A DNA stretch of 64,000 nt. Source: Limisphaerales bacterium (lineage in GTDB: Bacteria; Verrucomicrobiota; Verrucomicrobiia; Limisphaerales; SXTU01). Below are positions 60,926-64,000 of this stretch, piece after piece (positions within the stretch are counted from its first letter, which is position 1; each line of letters opens with the position of its first letter). The translations under genes were made by a program, and so were the position numbers. Under the pieces are notes generated by a model. It was not told where the DNA came from. It made no database searches and saw only the letters and a list, made by a program, of their open reading frames with translations. Location: contig WRPG01000012.1 of NCBI GenBank assembly GCA_009773355.1, positions 56,810 through 120,809 on the forward strand. The letters run 5' to 3'.

Positions 60926-62464
60926 GTGCTTTCAGGCGAGGGTGCGCCCGTTGCAATAGCTGTCCGTTCGTCCAGCCACCTCGCCGCGCGGTCGCGATTT
61001 ATTTTGAAAGCCACTTTCGTCCACGCCAAGCGCATCGGCCCCTCCCTCACCCCGGATCGCTCACGAGTGCTCCTGCGCCCGTTTTATCCGAGCACCGACG
61101 ACATCGCGCGGCGGGTGGTCGCCCGCGTGCTGACCCTGCCGGACGAGGAGGTGACGCGGCTGTTGGCTCTGGTGCTGGGCGACTTCGAGAGCCGGCACGA
61201 GCAGTTGGAACAGTTCTTCCGCAACCGCTTCGCGCACGTGCGCCAGCTTCTCGGCGGGACGTGGGAGGCTTCCGCAGAACGGCAGGCGCTCCTCGGCGCG
61301 CACTTCACGCATGAGTATTCCCCGGAGTCCGCCGCGCTGTTCAACCCGTCCATCGTGCTCCACCCGGACCAGGGCGAGCTGCCCAAGGGCGCGGCGCGGT
61401 TCATCCTCAGTTTGCGCGCCACCGGCGAAGGCCACATTTCCTCCATCACCTTCCGCAAGGGCGTCGTCAGCGCGCACCATCGCATCACGCTCACGCCGGC
61501 GGTGCCGTATGTGACCGAGCCGGAACGCGTGCCCAACGCGCTCTACGAGAAGGCGCTCTTTGCCCGCAAGCTCCAGGAGCTGGGCGTGCGCTGCGAATTC
61601 TGCCGCCGCGTGCTGGACCAGCTTCCCGAAGCCTTCATCCTCGAAGACCTGCGCCGGGTCCTGACCTCGGAGCGGCAGCATGTGGACCCGGCTGACGCCG
61701 CCGTGGACCGGTCCGCGCGCGGGATGCTGCTGCTGGCCGAGTCGAACTACGAAGTGCATTTCGCTCCCGGCAGCCAGGTCACGCAGCGCGTGCTGTTCCC
61801 GTCCTCGCCCAGCCAGAGCAACGGCATCGAGGACGCGCGGTTCGTGCGCTTCCAGAACGACGACGGCAGCTTCACCTACTACGCGACCTACACGGCTTAC
61901 GACGGCAAGATCACCCTGCCGCAGTTGCTGGAGACGCCGGACTTCGTGCATTTCAAGTTCAGCACCCTCAACGGCCCCGCCGTGCAGAACAAGGGCATGG
62001 CGATCTTCCCGCGCAAGGTCAACGGCCGCTACGCGATGCTCTCGCGCCAGGACGACGAGAACATCCTCCTGATGTTTTCCGACAACGTCCATTTCTGGCA
62101 GACGCCCGTGGTCCTGCTCGCACCCGCACATCCGTGGGAATTCATCAAGCTGGGCAACTGCGGCTCGCCCATCGAGACCGAGGCCGGCTGGCTGGTGTTG
62201 AGCCACGGCGTCGGGGCGATGCGGAAATACTGCCTCGGCGCGTTCCTTCTCGACTTGAACGACCCGACGCGTGTCATCGGCCGCCTGCGCGAACCGCTGC
62301 TGGGGCCGAACGAGGCCGAGCGCGAGGGCTACGTCCCGAACGTCGTTTACACCTGCGGTGCGCTGCTGCATGGGCGCGAACTCGTCATTCCCTACGCGAT
62401 GAGCGACTCCGCCACGAGCTTCGCCACGGTGGCTTTGGACGAGTTGCTGGAGGCGATGGAGTGA
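60926..62464 (+). CDS. GH130-family glycoside phosphorylase/hydrolase
   Basis: The 512-residue product matches GH130, which contains beta-mannoside phosphorylases and beta-1,2-mannosidases. The catalytic Asp is in SQSNGIEDARFVRFQND; NKGMAIFPRKVNGRYAMLSR and WEFIKLGNCGSPIETEAGWL are standard blocks, and YVPNVVYTCGALLHG closes the five-bladed propeller. The start is uncertain: a TTG at 61004 would remove 26 Arg/Ser-rich residues and begin close to the conserved RIGPSLTPDRSRVLLRPF. A member with this ~150-residue N-terminal helical addition is common. It probably works with the GT4 protein at 55655. Confidence 0.88.
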   Translation: MLSGEGAPVAIAVRSSSHLAARSRFILKATFVHAKRIGPSLTPDRSRVLLRPFYPSTDDIARRVVARVLTLPDEEVTRLLALVLGDFESRHEQLEQFFRNRFAHVRQLLGGTWEASAERQALLGAHFTHEYSPESAALFNPSIVLHPDQGELPKGAARFILSLRATGEGHISSITFRKGVVSAHHRITLTPAVPYVTEPERVPNALYEKALFARKLQELGVRCEFCRRVLDQLPEAFILEDLRRVLTSERQHVDPADAAVDRSARGMLLLAESNYEVHFAPGSQVTQRVLFPSSPSQSNGIEDARFVRFQNDDGSFTYYATYTAYDGKITLPQLLETPDFVHFKFSTLNGPAVQNKGMAIFPRKVNGRYAMLSRQDDENILLMFSDNVHFWQTPVVLLAPAHPWEFIKLGNCGSPIETEAGWLVLSHGVGAMRKYCLGAFLLDLNDPTRVIGRLREPLLGPNEAEREGYVPNVVYTCGALLHGRELVIPYAMSDSATSFATVALDELLEAME

Positions 62465-62478
62465 GAAGCTCCTCCCTA

Positions 62479-62842
<364 letters not shown>

Positions 62843-62855
62843 GGCAATGCCCGGT

Positions 62856-62933
62856 GGTAGGGACGCGGTGCTCCGCGTCCGTCACGGCACCGGCGGCAGA
62901 GAAGACAAGGACGCGCCGCAGCGCGTCCCTACC
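62856..62933. repeat. Palindromic element GGTAGGGACGCG
   Basis: Arms GGTAGGGACGCG (62856-62867) and CGCGTCCCTACC (62922-62933) are perfect reverse complements; the interior has further GGACGCG/CGCGTCC copies. It lies in the 548-bp stretch without intact genes between 62465 and 63012, next to the alaS fragment. A relative lies at 12364. Confidence 0.8.
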
Positions 62934-63012
62934 GAATCAGGGCGGGCAGCCTAGGTGAACCGGGCGCGGCAAGGCGAGGGGAAGTTTTCGCAGGACGGAC
63001 AAGGCGGGCGGG

Positions 63013-63852
63013 TCAGCCCTTCTCGATGCAGGCGTAGGCGTTGTGGTTGTGGATGCTCTCGAAGTTCTCGGCCTCGACCCGATACCACGTCACATCATCG
63101 TGGGCGTTGAGCTTGAGGGCGACGTTGCGGACGAGGTCCTCGACGAAGACGGGGTTCTCGTAGGCGCGCTCGGTCACGGCCTTCTCATCCTGCCGCTTGA
63201 GCAACGAGTAGAGTTCGCTGCTGGCGCTGGCCTCGACCAAGGCGATGAGATCCTCGATCCAGACGACCTCGTCCGAGCGGATGGACACGGTGACGTTGCC
63301 GCGCTGGTTGTGCGCGCCGTATTGGGAAATGGCCTTGGAGCAGGGGCACAGCGTGGTCACTCCCACGATGACGGTCAGCACGAAGTCAATCTCCTTGCCG
63401 CAGGCCGTGGCCGCGAAGCGCGCGGTGTAGTCCATCACGCCCTCCATGCCGGTCACCGGCGCCTTCTTCGTGAGGAAGAACGGGAACTCCATCTCCAGGT
63501 GCGCGGTGGCGGCGTGGAGCTTGGCCTGCATGGCGTGGAGGATGTCCTCGATGTTCTCGACGTGGACGACCGAGCCGTGGGCGTTGAGCACCTCGATGAA
63601 GCGGCTCATGTGCGTGCCCTTGAACTCCTTGGGCAGGTCCACGCACATCGCGATGGTGGCGATGGTGTTCTGGTGGCTGTGCGCCTTGTCGCGAATCTGG
63701 ATGGGAAAGCGCAGGCCGCGCACGCCGACCTTGTCAATGCGCAGCTCGCGGTGGTCCCGCCCGCTCTGCACGTCGTGCAATGGAGCCTTGGCGGGCGGGT
63801 CGGACTGTTTGGCGACAGTGGTCCCGGCGGCGGAATCGCTGGCTCGAATCAT
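63013..63852 (-). CDS. folE2: GTP cyclohydrolase FolE2 (type IB)
   Basis: I start at the ATG at 63852 (MIRASDSAAGTTVAKQ); the frame is open further upstream, but those residues are not family-like. The 279-residue product matches FolE2, which makes dihydroneopterin triphosphate for folate or queuosine synthesis and, unlike FolE, does not need zinc. KVGVRGLRFPIQIRDK opens the domain, GTHMSRFIEVLNAHG and MEFPFFLTKKAPVTGMEG follow, and GVTTLCPCSKAISQYGAHNQ holds the catalytic Cys and conserved His. ENPVFVEDLVRNVALKL and FESIHNHNAYACIEKG complete it. Confidence 0.95.
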   Translation of the reverse strand: MIRASDSAAGTTVAKQSDPPAKAPLHDVQSGRDHRELRIDKVGVRGLRFPIQIRDKAHSHQNTIATIAMCVDLPKEFKGTHMSRFIEVLNAHGSVVHVENIEDILHAMQAKLHAATAHLEMEFPFFLTKKAPVTGMEGVMDYTARFAATACGKEIDFVLTVIVGVTTLCPCSKAISQYGAHNQRGNVTVSIRSDEVVWIEDLIALVEASASSELYSLLKRQDEKAVTERAYENPVFVEDLVRNVALKLNAHDDVTWYRVEAENFESIHNHNAYACIEKG

Positions 63853-63916
63853 GCCGCAGCGTAGCCGCCTGCCGCGCAAATGCCAATGGTTCTCCTGCGC
63901 CCTGTCGGAACTCCGT

Positions 63917-64000
63917 GAGAATGTCCCTATGGTAACTCGATAAGAATGTCCCCATGGCGGCGGGTTTGCGAAAGCAGACTGCCAACCACATGGAGACATT
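63917..64000. mobile_element. Possible terminal region of an insertion sequence
   Basis: GAGAATGTCCCTATGG (63917) and AAGAATGTCCCCATGG (63943) are direct repeats, and CCACATGGAGACATT at the window's right edge (about 63986-64000) is a mirrored copy. Short repeated sites of this kind often lie at transposon ends. No transposase is visible because the window stops here. Confidence 0.35.

Overview
The window is high-GC bacterial chromosome, densely coded on both strands. The gene set suggests the PVC group, most likely Verrucomicrobiota of the Pedosphaera/Limisphaerales type: DUF1080, DUF3500, DUF4886 and Planctomycete-type cytochrome c proteins, a type II secretion cluster, hopanoid radical SAM enzymes, and many short palindromic repeats, some of them inside genes. 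The lineage is inferred from gene content; no rRNA or intact tRNA gene was seen.

Layout. 1-2.7 kb: the end of a c-type cytochrome and a secreted DUF4886/sialidase-like fusion. 2.9-4.9 kb: a lone STAND-type ATPase, possibly defensive. 5.0-11.5 kb: GH57 branching enzyme, a small membrane protein, MutL, a cNMP-binding histidine kinase and MsrP. 11.6-15.3 kb: an unknown protein, an 820-bp repeat and IS-remnant stretch, then a secreted-protein operon (DUF3500, cytochrome c, DUF1080). 15.5-18.5 kb: ArfB-like release factor, CvfB-like S1 protein, SUI1/YciH, and a 6-phosphogluconolactonase-like propeller.

18.8-41.7 kb is a type II secretion (T2SS) operon: gspE, an unrelated Cys-rich gene, gspF, G, H, I, J, K, a frameshifted gspL, a gspM/C-like gene, an 11.8-kb secretin gene and a lipoprotein gene. 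The secretin has an N0-like domain, about 43 N1-like domains and a normal C-terminal pore domain; usual GspD has three or four N-domains. This is the most unusual object in the window. Palindromic repeats of the intergenic type sit inside gspJ (in frame), at both ends of gspK (in frame) and in gspL, where a 47-bp insertion shifts the frame. Similar elements are in the mutL coding region.

41.7-50.3 kb: secreted unknowns, a decayed prepilin-like gene, and a tightly packed run of hpnH, DNA methyltransferase, restriction endonuclease and hpnJ, so a type II restriction-modification (RM) pair separates two hopanoid side-chain genes. Asd follows. 50.5-55.4 kb: a response-regulator receiver, RibBA, a small unknown and AlaS. 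55.6-62.5 kb: a GT4 glycosyltransferase and a GH130-family enzyme, separated by a second RM island with a controller-type regulator and divergent methyltransferase. 62.5-64.0 kb: a truncated duplicate of the alaS 5' end, palindromic repeats, FolE2, and what may be the end of an insertion sequence.
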